In this document: one piece after another, positions 1-5,428 of the stretch
Numbering within the stretch: the stretch's first letter is position 1
Layout of the letters: each line of letters begins with the position of its first letter
From: Acidithiobacillus ferruginosus
Lineage (GTDB): Bacteria > Pseudomonadota > Gammaproteobacteria > Acidithiobacillales > Acidithiobacillaceae
Length of the DNA stretch: 11,038 bases
Direction of reading: 5' to 3'
Assembly: GCF_018854495.1 (NCBI RefSeq)
Contig: NZ_JABBDR010000101.1
Span: 1 to 11,038 of the forward strand
Program-made: the position numbers and the translations under genes
Notes under the pieces: generated by a model
What the model saw: the letters and a program-made list of their open reading frames with translations, nothing else
Told to the model about the DNA's origin: nothing
The model's database searches: none

Positions 1-809
1 TGCAAGGTGCGTAACAACTTGACCTGCATAGCTAGAGGCATGTCACCCACTTCGTCCAGAAAGAGGGTTCCGGAACCCGCCATTTCCAATTTCCCTGCCT
101 GAGACCGCACCGCACCGGTGAAGGCGCCTTTCTCGTGACCAAAAATTTCGCTTTCCACCAGATCCAGGGGAATGGCACCACAGTTGAAAGCAAGAAAAGG
201 CGCATGGGCGCGGGGGGACGCCACATGCAACCCCCTGGCAACCAGCTCTTTGCCGGTTCCTGACTCTCCGGTAATAAGAACATTGGAAGGGGCGGGCGCG
301 ACGAGATTTATCATCTCCAGAATCTCGAGTGTGCCCAGACTCTCCCCGATAATGCCGTGGCGCGGCAAGTCCTGGCTGCGTGGCGGTATGGTGTGACCCC
401 GGCAACTCAACGCCTGGCGAATGATGGCGACGAGCTCCCCTTCATCCACCGGTTTGGTCAGGTAATGCTCCGCCCCCGCCTTGATCGCTTGCACAGCTTG
501 TTCGATTTCACCGTAGGCCGTGGCAATCAGCACAGGTATTCTGGGCCAGCGCTCCTTGATGCGTGCCAGCAGTTCGGTACCGCTCATCCCTGGCAGGCGC
601 TGGTCTGTGAGGACCAGGACGGGGAGTTCCCCGGCCATGACGGCCAGGGCGTCCTCCGCGCTTTCTGTTTGTGTAGTTGAGAAACCCTCAGCCTCCAGGA
701 TGGCTGCGAGTACGCTACGCAGGTTTTTTTCATCCTCGACGAGGAGAATTTTCTGGGATCGCATGCCGATGGTTTTTTCGATACCCTGAAATGATGATGT
801 GTGGATCAT
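1..809 (-). CDS. Sigma-54-dependent response regulator, NtrC/AtoC/ZraR family (partial, 3' end beyond window)
   Basis: This is the response regulator partner of the kinase encoded just upstream; on phosphorylation such proteins oligomerise and use ATP to open sigma-54 promoters. Counting from the internal Met at 764, the receiver has the acidic pair E10/D11, phospho-acceptor D54 (in VLTDQRLPGMSG), T82 and K104. The AAA+ domain shows Walker A GESGTGKE (166-173), an intact GAFTGA loop (213-218, in GHEKGAFTGA) and Walker B GTLFLDE (232-238). The rest of the AAA+ domain and the expected Fis-type HTH lie outside the window. Two in-frame ATG starts are possible. The one at 809 overlaps the kinase stop as ATGA and has an AGGG about 9 nt upstream. 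The one at 764 gives the usual receiver N-terminus but has no well-spaced ribosome site. I prefer 809, which adds 15 residues. The target genes cannot be told from this sequence. Confidence 0.93.
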   Translation of the reverse strand, partial: MIHTSSFQGIEKTIGMRSQKILLVEDEKNLRSVLAAILEAEGFSTTQTESAEDALAVMAGELPVLVLTDQRLPGMSGTELLARIKERWPRIPVLIATAYGEIEQAVQAIKAGAEHYLTKPVDEGELVAIIRQALSCRGHTIPPRSQDLPRHGIIGESLGTLEILEMINLVAPAPSNVLITGESGTGKELVARGLHVASPRAHAPFLAFNCGAIPLDLVESEIFGHEKGAFTGAVRSQAGKLEMAGSGTLFLDEVGDMPLAMQVKLLRTL

Positions 810-2242
810 CGGCCGGAACCCTGCGGAGGCAAACAAAGCGCGAACTCGGCTCCGACTTCCCGATGGCGCAATTCCACTTGGCCGTCGTGGACCATCATGA
901 TTTTCGTGACCACCGCCAGACCAAGGCCGCCACCCTTCGCCTTCCCTGTCACGTAAGGCTTGAAAATGTCGTTGGCTCGCTCGGGCGGCACCCCTGGGCC
1001 ATTGTCCACGACCCCGGCCACAAACTGCCCGTTTTCTTCGCGCCGACCGTATAACGTAATGCAGCCACCGTGGTTCGGCAGGGCTTCGACAGCGTTGAGC
1101 AACAAGTTGCTGATAGCCTGTTCAAACAACTGCGGATCGGCGACGACCTGCAGAGACGGAGGGCAATTTATAGTAAGCGTAATTTGTTTGGCCTCCAGAT
1201 CCGTCGCGTGCCTTTTGCTGCTGCGTAAGAGCAAGTCCAGCGCGGGCACTTCTGTGAGCTCTATATGATAAGGACGCCCGAAATCGAGAAATCCCTGGGT
1301 CATATCATACAGTCGCTGAACCTCCTCTTCTATGATATTTATAAATTCTTGCCGGTTCACCGGCTGCTCGTAGCGGACCAGGTATCGCGCCGCACCGCGT
1401 AAGGAGGAAAGCGCGTTGCGGATCTCGTGCGCCACCTGGGCCGACATCTCTCCAATCGTCGCCATGCATTGCATCGCCTGTTGTCTCCGGTGTAACTGGT
1501 CGAGTTCCACCAGGTATTGCTGAAACCGCTGTTCCAGCCTTTTGAAACCTTCCTCCAGGCGGGTTATTTCGTCGCCATCCGCCGGAATGGGGGAATATTG
1601 CGGGAGACCGTCCACATGGAGCCGCGACTCCACATCCGCCATCTTCTGCGAGAGACGCCGAATGGGGCGAGTAAACGTGTTGCTAATTAGAGAAGCGCCA
1701 ATGAGACCAATGAAAGCCGTGATCATGCCAAGAAAGGAAAGACGCCTGATCGCAAGGTCCATTCTGGTGTCCACTATGCTTTGGATCACATCGTTATTGG
1801 CCAGCAGGCTGACATAGCCGAGGATATGCGATCCAGCACGGATAGGAGCCGTAAACTCCTCGCGCCCCGAGTTTGTCGGCACCAGGCCTTGCCGACCGAT
1901 CGCCGATGACTGTGTGCTTGCGACTGTCAGACCCTGCGGATCTGTTATGATTGCGCGGCGGATAAGCGGGTCGTTCTCGACCTGCTCAACCAGTTTAAAC
2001 AGCGTGCTGCTGTTTTCTGACAACAGAGGATCAGCGGCATCGCGGGCAAGTCCTCGGCTGAGATGGAGAACCTTACTATGAATCTGTTTCTCCATATTTT
2101 GTTCGACGGCGGTGTAGAGAAACAGCACGATCATCCCATAGATGCCGGCGATGAGCATGAGCATAAAGATTATACTTTTGGAACGCACGCTCAGATGGCG
2201 CCAGAAATTAAGGGCACCGAAGTGACTGATGTGTGCTGTCAA
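806..2242 (-). CDS. Membrane sensor histidine kinase (NtrB/ZraS-like HPK4 type)
   Basis: This is an inner-membrane kinase of 478 residues from the proposed TTG start. It has TM1 at about 24-43, an extracytoplasmic sensor region of about 125 residues, TM2 at about 170-186, and a HAMP domain (TRPIRRLS onward) running into a coiled linker. The HisKA box is VAHEIRNALSS with phospho-acceptor H272. The ATPase shows an N-box (NLLLNAVEAL), DNGPG (413-417), FKPYVTGK and GGGLGLA (437-443). The start at TTG 2242 is favoured because GAGGA lies 7 nt upstream. An in-frame ATG at 2323 directly abuts the hicA stop and would add 27 residues, but its ribosome site is weak. The response regulator follows with an ATGA overlap. 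The residue after HEIRN is Ala where most family members have Pro. The signal sensed is unknown. The sigma-54 partner indicates a ZraS/AtoS/NtrB-like system. Confidence 0.93.
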   Translation of the reverse strand: MTAHISHFGALNFWRHLSVRSKSIIFMLMLIAGIYGMIVLFLYTAVEQNMEKQIHSKVLHLSRGLARDAADPLLSENSSTLFKLVEQVENDPLIRRAIITDPQGLTVASTQSSAIGRQGLVPTNSGREEFTAPIRAGSHILGYVSLLANNDVIQSIVDTRMDLAIRRLSFLGMITAFIGLIGASLISNTFTRPIRRLSQKMADVESRLHVDGLPQYSPIPADGDEITRLEEGFKRLEQRFQQYLVELDQLHRRQQAMQCMATIGEMSAQVAHEIRNALSSLRGAARYLVRYEQPVNRQEFINIIEEEVQRLYDMTQGFLDFGRPYHIELTEVPALDLLLRSSKRHATDLEAKQITLTINCPPSLQVVADPQLFEQAISNLLLNAVEALPNHGGCITLYGRREENGQFVAGVVDNGPGVPPERANDIFKPYVTGKAKGGGLGLAVVTKIMMVHDGQVELRHREVGAEFALCLPPQGSGR

Positions 2243-2323
2243 TAGTAAATCCTCATGTTTCGGTTGTATCAATAGCACCCCAAATCCAGCGCATACCATG
2301 CGTGTTCCACGCCATTCCGCCAT

Positions 2324-2563
2324 TCAATCCATCGGCATCCGGACGCTGATCCACGATGATCCTGCCACGCTGTCCACGGCCTCCAGGATGGCGGCCAGCG
2401 TTCCTAGGCGCAGAGGATCGTGGCAGGGAACCGTAACGTGATGCTCGCCCTGTACCGCAGAGGTCAGGCGCATGTGGCTTCCCGTCTGCCGCGTGACGGT
2501 ATAACCCACACGCCCAAGTCTCTGTACCAACTCAGTGCCGGTGAGGTCACGCGGCAGCCTCAT
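2324..2563 (-). CDS. hicA: HicA-family mRNA interferase toxin
   Basis: A 79-residue protein of the HicA/YcfA family, small double-stranded-RNA-binding-like ribonucleases that cleave mRNA and are neutralised by HicB. It begins LPRDLTGTELVQRLGRVGY, then has GSHMRL with the expected catalytic His at residue 30. The C-terminal part holds the family pattern HVTVPCHDPLRLGTLAAIL. The start at 2563 is set by an ATGA overlap with the hicB stop; an upstream ATG at 2614 would only read through hicB in another frame. The gene order here is hicB then hicA, the reverse of the E. coli hicAB order but common elsewhere. The stop codon touches the ATG at 2323 that extends the kinase frame, so the toxin and the two-component system may share a transcript. 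All key motifs are intact and the toxin is probably active. Confidence 0.88.
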   Translation of the reverse strand: MRLPRDLTGTELVQRLGRVGYTVTRQTGSHMRLTSAVQGEHHVTVPCHDPLRLGTLAAILEAVDSVAGSSWISVRMPMD

Positions 2564-2766
2564 GCCACCAGCACTTCTTCGCGGGTAATATGCAGGCGAA
2601 TAAGGCTGGGGCACTGCGCATCCTCAAAATGGCAGTGCACCGCATCCCGCACCAGCGCATGTAACGCGGGCAGGTCGTCGGCCTCGGTGAAAATGTCCGC
2701 ACCAACAGCACGAGCTATAAAGCCACCTTCCGGGGCCTCTTCAACGATAAAGTGGATTTCGGACAT
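2560..2766 (-). CDS. hicB: HicB-like antitoxin (short form)
   Basis: A 68-residue partner of the HicA toxin that follows. The N-terminus FIVEEAPEGGFIARAVGADIF is the partly degraded RNase-H-like fold of HicB (antiparallel strands around a Gly-Gly turn). A helix LPALHALVRDAVHCHFED and a closing strand IRLHITREEVLVA come next. It lacks the C-terminal ribbon-helix-helix or HTH DNA-binding domain of longer HicB proteins, so autoregulation of this operon by HicB is doubtful. The start at 2766 has a good ribosome site (GAGGAG about 8 nt upstream). The stop overlaps the hicA start by 4 nt, giving translational coupling. I identified no clear promoter in the 150 bp back to mazF1, so it may be read from the mazE1 promoter. 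Proteins of this short type are sometimes misnamed as 2-oxoisovalerate dehydrogenase subunits. Confidence 0.8.
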   Translation of the reverse strand: MSEIHFIVEEAPEGGFIARAVGADIFTEADDLPALHALVRDAVHCHFEDAQCPSLIRLHITREEVLVA

Positions 2767-2916
2767 GGTGCTTTCTCCTCATGCTTTACAAAGCAGCGTG
2801 ACCCTTGATGGCATTGCGGCGTCCTTCACTAACACTTCTAATCGGCAAAGCTGCGAGGGAAGTTTTCATGTGGGCTCCCGAGCCAGGCGGGGAGTACATT
2901 GACGATGATTTTCCTT

Positions 2917-3258
2917 CTACATCTTTCGACCAATCAGAACACATGCCTTAGCCCTTGTCTCATCCAATTCTTGTGGTGTAGCCCGGCCTTTGAAGCGGGC
3001 TTGACGTTCTTTCCAGTCCATATTCTTCACCTGATCTGCGAGTGCCACGCCAGGGCTTTTACCCGTTATCTGCACCTCGAACGGGTATCCCTTGGTCTGC
3101 GTCGCCATCGGGCAGCAAACCATAAGCCCCGTTTTACCGTTGTAACTCGCCGGAGTCAGGACAAGAGCTGGCCTGTGGCCCTTTTGTTCGTGACCAGCCT
3201 GCGGATCAAACTGCAACCAGACAATATCTCCTGCTTCCGGGATATAGGAACTGCGCAT
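2917..3258 (-). CDS. mazF: MazF-family endoribonuclease toxin (module 1), active-site Thr replaced by Ala
   Basis: A 113-residue protein that aligns along its length with E. coli MazF: YIPEAGDIVWLQFDP, the GHEQKGHRPALVL block with R29, TKGYPFEV, and GVALADQVKNMDW. MazF dimers cut mRNA at short ACA-like sites, and MazE blocks them. R29, one of the two main catalytic residues, is present. The second, T52 in E. coli MazF (in PCTTQSKGYPFEV), aligns with Ala52 here (PMATQTKGYPFEV), with a Thr at position 53. This may weaken or alter activity. The start at 3258 shares one base with the mazE1 stop (TGATG), the usual coupling of antitoxin to toxin. No truncation is seen and the C-terminus ACVLIG matches the E. 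coli protein. Confidence 0.92.
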   Translation of the reverse strand: MRSSYIPEAGDIVWLQFDPQAGHEQKGHRPALVLTPASYNGKTGLMVCCPMATQTKGYPFEVQITGKSPGVALADQVKNMDWKERQARFKGRATPQELDETRAKACVLIGRKM

Positions 3259-3497
3259 CAGAGCAGTTCCTTGCCCACTGGAGGCCCGAAATCAACCGCC
3301 CCATGCACATTCTCGGGCGTAATGGCCGCCACCATTTCGTCCAAGTTAAAACCTGACCGAAGCGGCTCGATGATGATACGCCCACCTTCTTCCCGCACAT
3401 CAACGGCTTCGTCCAGGTGCAATTTGGCTGCATCCATCACGGCGGCGGGCATACGCACGGCTGCACTGTTTCCCCATTTCTTCACAATCACCCGCAT
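3258..3497 (-). CDS. mazE: MazE-family antitoxin (module 1)
   Basis: A 79-residue AbrB/SpoVT-fold antitoxin close to E. coli MazE. The DNA-binding N-terminus is RVIVKKWGNSAAVRMPAAVM, followed by the strand GGRIIIEPLR. The acidic toxin-binding tail carries ITPENVHGAVDFGPP, the counterpart of ITPENLHENIDWGEP in E. coli MazE. The start at 3497 is chosen over ATG 3512 because it gives the standard N-terminus, has a GGGG about 9 nt upstream, and leaves a workable leader. The start at 3512 would sit only about 12 nt from the predicted transcript start with no ribosome site. Its stop overlaps the mazF1 start by one base. MazE and the MazEF complex usually repress their own promoter; a promoter and an inverted repeat lie upstream. 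Confidence 0.92.
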   Translation of the reverse strand: MRVIVKKWGNSAAVRMPAAVMDAAKLHLDEAVDVREEGGRIIIEPLRSGFNLDEMVAAITPENVHGAVDFGPPVGKELL

Positions 3498-3529
3498 GAC
3501 AGGTCGCCCCATATGTATCGTCTTTGTTT

Positions 3530-3558
3530 ATACTATAGCCGTCGCTTGCGCTGGTCAA
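3530..3558 (-). promoter_or_regulatory. Predicted promoter of mazE1-mazF1
   Basis: On the minus strand, TTGACC (3553-3558) matches the -35 consensus at 5 of 6 positions. It is followed by TATAGT (3532-3537) at a 15-bp spacer, or by TAGTAT (3530-3535) at 17 bp. The predicted transcript start is near 3524, giving a leader of about 27 nt to the ATG at 3497. The assignment is from pattern only. Confidence 0.55.
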
Positions 3559-3574
3559 CCTGTTGCATCATGAG

Positions 3575-3618
3575 GGTGTCGTGGCCACGAGCCCTTATGC
3601 CGTAGTGGCCACGACACC
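3575..3618. repeat. Perfect 14-bp inverted repeat with nested palindromes, upstream of mazE1
   Basis: The arms GGTGTCGTGGCCAC (3575-3588) and GTGGCCACGACACC (3605-3618) are exact inverse complements around a 16-nt loop. Each arm also contains the palindrome GTGGCCAC, so the core occurs both as a direct and as an inverted repeat. It lies 16 bp upstream of the mazE1 -35 box and straddles the stop codon (3595-3597) of the decayed gene upstream. It could be an operator for MazE/MazEF (E. coli mazEF has an alternating palindrome in its promoter), a hairpin ending the upstream transcript, or a recombination scar. No T-run follows either arm, so it is not a standard intrinsic terminator. Confidence 0.8.
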
Positions 3619-3851
3619 ACCGGCCGGGCGATCAGGGAATTGCATTGGGTTCTCTATCTGCAACACAACCGGCGTTTGCGGCGTAATCGGCCCATGGCCT
3701 ACGGGTATGGGTGCCTGACTGAGATTCACGGCACCTGCCGGATGGTCTATTTGCGCGGGTGCATAGGTCGCGGCACCTTGCGCACTGCTTTCGGTTCGAC
3801 AGCAGTAGCATGGGAGCCGGGAACGAGGAAGAGGTTATCTAAAGTGACGTC
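3595..3851 (-). pseudogene. Decayed 3' end of an unidentified gene
   Basis: From a TAA at 3835-3837 to the stop at 3595-3597 the minus strand holds an open frame with no ATG near its beginning. Its last 60 or so residues read like true protein: GAATYAPAQIDHPAG, then NLSQAPIPVGHGPITPQTP, then VVLQIENPMQFPDRPAGG. Just upstream, another frame reads DVTLDNLFLVPGSHATAVEP from about 3851 to 3780, preceded by a TAA at 3852-3854. Joining the two needs a one-base shift near 3775. This looks like the Pro-rich C-terminal remnant of a gene that has lost its start. I do not recognise the family. The alternative is non-coding DNA with a chance open frame. Confidence 0.4.
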
Positions 3852-4240
3852 TTACGGAACTGCGGTAAGATTAGGCTGACCTTTCCACGTGCCCGTTTCT
3901 GATATTGGATCATGTAGGTGGCACAGCAGCGGCTTCCTGGGTGTCCTCCCGCAGTTCGCGCATGTGGGGCCAGCAGCCTAAGAATCTGGTCCAGTTTGTC
4001 ATTCTGACGATCCAGCCCGGATTCCATCCGATCCATCCTAGACTCCAACCGGGTTTCCATCCTAGCCATGGCTTCCGCACTTTCGTGACGTTGGGCGAGT
4101 ATCTGCGCCGCCTGTTCACCCAAGCGTTCGCTCATTTGCGCTTGCACGCCTCGAACCTCGGCGATTTGTGCCTTGATGGCGTCCAGTTCGGGAATCAGGA
4201 ACGCCTGCACCACCTGCTTCACGTCATCCGCTACACCCAT
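3839..4240 (-). CDS. Small coiled-coil protein of unknown function, tail probably frameshifted
   Basis: A 133-residue frame beginning GVADDVKQVVQAFLIPELDA. It then has a long Glu/Arg/Met/Gln-rich amphipathic stretch to about residue 92 (AQIAEVRGVQAQMSERLGEQ, METRLESRMDRMESGLDRQN, DKLDQILRLL) with coiled-coil heptads and short internal repeats. No signal peptide or membrane segment is seen. The start has a strong ribosome site (AAGGGG, 6 nt upstream) and its own promoter. After residue 92 the sequence loses its coiled-coil character. Dropping one base at the C4 run at 3966-3969 would instead give HMRELREDTQEAAAVPPT and a stop at 3910-3912, a more natural end of about 110 residues. I do not recognise a family. 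Such proteins often scaffold or oligomerise, but no role can be assigned here. Confidence 0.65.
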   Translation of the reverse strand: MGVADDVKQVVQAFLIPELDAIKAQIAEVRGVQAQMSERLGEQAAQILAQRHESAEAMARMETRLESRMDRMESGLDRQNDKLDQILRLLAPHARTAGGHPGSRCCATYMIQYQKRARGKVSLILPQFRKTSL

Positions 4241-4263
4241 AAAGCACCCCTTCTAGCCCCCAT

Positions 4264-4295
4264 ATTATAAGGTGCGACATGCCTGGACAAGTCCA
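4264..4295 (-). promoter_or_regulatory. Predicted promoter and palindromic operator of the coiled-coil gene
   Basis: On the minus strand, TTGTCC (4285-4290) and a perfect TATAAT (4264-4269) are separated by 15 bp, and the -10 box lies 24 bp from the ATG at 4240. The -35 box sits inside the palindrome TGGACAAGTCCA (4284-4295), a plausible repressor site. Between the promoter and the start codon is the strong ribosome site AAGGGG. Confidence 0.55.
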
Positions 4296-4314
4296 CGGCG
4301 GAGCCGGGTGCGGA

Positions 4315-4446
4315 TTATCCGTTGGCGCCCAATGCGGGATTGGTATCCGTAAGAAGGTGCTGGATGGCCGTGGTTTGCTCGGCCATGTGCCCGACGACCT
4401 CGTAGTATCGGGGCTTAAACATGCCCACTAGGGGGATAAGGGTCAT
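4315..4446 (-). CDS. 43-residue ORF coupled to the lipoprotein gene
   Basis: A small frame starting TLIPLVGMFKPRYYEVVGHM and ending LLTDTNPALGANG, with stop TAA at 4315-4317. Its ATG overlaps the stop of the upstream lipoprotein frame as ATGA, the same coupling seen in the accepted gene pairs of this window. The composition is that of a soluble globular peptide, with an amphipathic helix around EVVGHMAEQTTAIQHLL. There is no signal peptide and no recognised family. Alternatively it could be the C-terminal end of the lipoprotein, separated by another frameshift. No promoter of its own is seen. Confidence 0.45.
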   Translation of the reverse strand: MTLIPLVGMFKPRYYEVVGHMAEQTTAIQHLLTDTNPALGANG

Positions 4447-4849
4447 GGCCACCGAATGACTAAATCGTAGTCGAGCAGGAACATATAACGGTGTTTGCCA
4501 GTCGCCGTCAGGTGCGTGTCTATGGTGATGTCTGCGGGCGGATCTGCTACCACGGTGGCCCCTTCTTCGGTGAGGGCCTGCTTGAGCAGGCTATTATAGT
4601 CAGCAATGGATGTTTTGGACGTTAGTGTCGTATTTCGGCAGGCCGTCGTGAACTCTGTCAGGCATTCAGGATCGTTAAATTGGCCGCCGGTGGTGGTTGT
4701 GATCAGGGCGACGGTTTTGTTCGCCAGGGGCGAATTGTGGACTGCTGGCCCTGTGTAAGCGACCTTGGGCATGGGGATGTGGCACACCCTGAAAGCAAGG
4801 CGACTGCAGCGGAGAATGCAGCTAGGCGAAGCGTTTTTGTATGGTGCAT
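4443..4849 (-). pseudogene. Lipoprotein gene broken by a single-base frameshift
   Basis: The 5' part encodes a clear lipoprotein signal peptide, HHTKTLRLAAFSAAVALLSG followed by Cys, with lipobox LLSGC; the ATG is at 4849. That frame continues CATSPCPRS and soon becomes Pro/Arg-rich. From the C4 run at 4773-4776 another frame takes over: PMPKVAYTGPAVHNSPLANK, TVALITTTTGG, then a soluble domain ending RYMFLLDYDLVIRWP at 4443. One added C in the run would join signal peptide and domain into a lipoprotein of about 135 residues reading CATSPMPKVAYTG. The cause may be mutation, an assembly error or ribosomal slippage. The domain is not one I recognise. The gene begins just downstream of mazF2 (21 bp), has a weak ribosome site, and is probably in the mazEF-2 transcript. 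Confidence 0.6.
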
Positions 4850-4869
4850 GTTCGATTCATTTTGCGGTT

Positions 4870-5178
4870 TTAACTCAGCATTTCTATAAGCACAGAATGC
4901 CATGCTGTAATCGGTATCTCACCTATTTTCCCTGATAGACGGCGTTTGTCTACGGTGCGGACCTGATCGAGCAGGATGCGTGCAGACTTACCCGCAAATT
5001 CCAACTCGGGGCGGCAACCTAGCCGTTGTCCGCCGCTGGTGAGGGGAGCAATGATGACACGGGGCAGAGCGGCGTTTAGATCGTCTGGCGAGACAATCAG
5101 CGCCGGGCGCGTCTTTCTGATTTCCGTGCCGACAGTGGGGTCGAGGTTCACCCAATACACCTCGCCACGCTTCACCAC
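4870..5178 (-). CDS. MazF/PemK-family endoribonuclease toxin (module 2)
   Basis: A 102-residue mRNA interferase of the PemK/MazF fold, of a different subfamily from module 1: KRGEVYWVNLDPTVGTEIRK, then TRPALIVSPDDLN, VIIAPLTSGGQ and ILLDQVRTVDKRRL. Both catalytic positions are filled: R24 (KTRPALIV) and T47 (PLTS). The start is GTG. The GTG at 5178 has GAGGA about 6 nt upstream and overlaps the antitoxin by 7 nt; the adjacent GTG at 5175 would overlap as GTGA. The length is slightly short for the family but the C-terminal helix (ITAWHSVLIEML) is present. It is probably active and neutralised by the preceding antitoxin. Confidence 0.92.
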   Translation of the reverse strand: MVKRGEVYWVNLDPTVGTEIRKTRPALIVSPDDLNAALPRVIIAPLTSGGQRLGCRPELEFAGKSARILLDQVRTVDKRRLSGKIGEIPITAWHSVLIEMLS

Positions 5179-5408
5179 GTCCAGTCCTCGTCGCCTTCAT
5201 CAACGGGCAAGTCGGCCAAGGGCTCCACGTCCATTTCCGAATGGTAACCCTCAAACCATCCGGCACGCGGCTCTTGTACCGGCCTTATGAGCAGAGACTT
5301 GCCCTCCATGAGAATGTCTACATGGTCGCCGATTCCACAGTCCGTCAGAAACGCAGATGGAATGAGAATGCCCCGTGAATTACCAATTTTCCGAATGTTA
5401 GTACGCAT
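5172..5408 (-). CDS. MazE/AbrB-fold antitoxin (module 2)
   Basis: A 78-residue antitoxin. The swapped-hairpin AbrB DNA-binding domain reads RTNIRKIGNSRGILIPSAFL, then GIGDHVDILMEGKSLLIRPV. An acidic tail (EMDVEPLADLPVDEGDEDW) follows, as expected for wrapping round the toxin. The start at 5408 has a strong ribosome site (GGAGGG, 6 nt upstream). The end overlaps the toxin start. A promoter with a palindrome over its -10 box lies directly upstream and is the likely operator. It differs clearly from MazE of module 1, so the two modules look like separate acquisitions rather than a duplication. Confidence 0.9.
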   Translation of the reverse strand: MRTNIRKIGNSRGILIPSAFLTDCGIGDHVDILMEGKSLLIRPVQEPRAGWFEGYHSEMDVEPLADLPVDEGDEDWTW

Positions 5409-5428
5409 GCCTGTCCCTCCAAGCGGGA

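Noticed and set aside
2786..2899. A 37-residue minus-strand frame (YSPPGSGAHMKTSLAALPIR...) between mazF1 and hicB
   Set aside because: The composition is protein-like, but there is no well-spaced ribosome site, no known family and no coupling to a neighbour; it may be a leader of hicB or chance.
3640..3879. A 79-codon plus-strand frame
   Set aside because: It lies opposite the more protein-like minus-strand remnant, has no good ribosome site and opposes the direction of all other genes.
3915..3935. A TGGCAC-like match considered as a sigma-54 promoter
   Set aside because: The -12 element reads CGGC instead of TTGC and the site lies inside the coiled-coil gene on the opposite strand; similar TGGCAC matches near 4780 and 5932 have wrong spacing.
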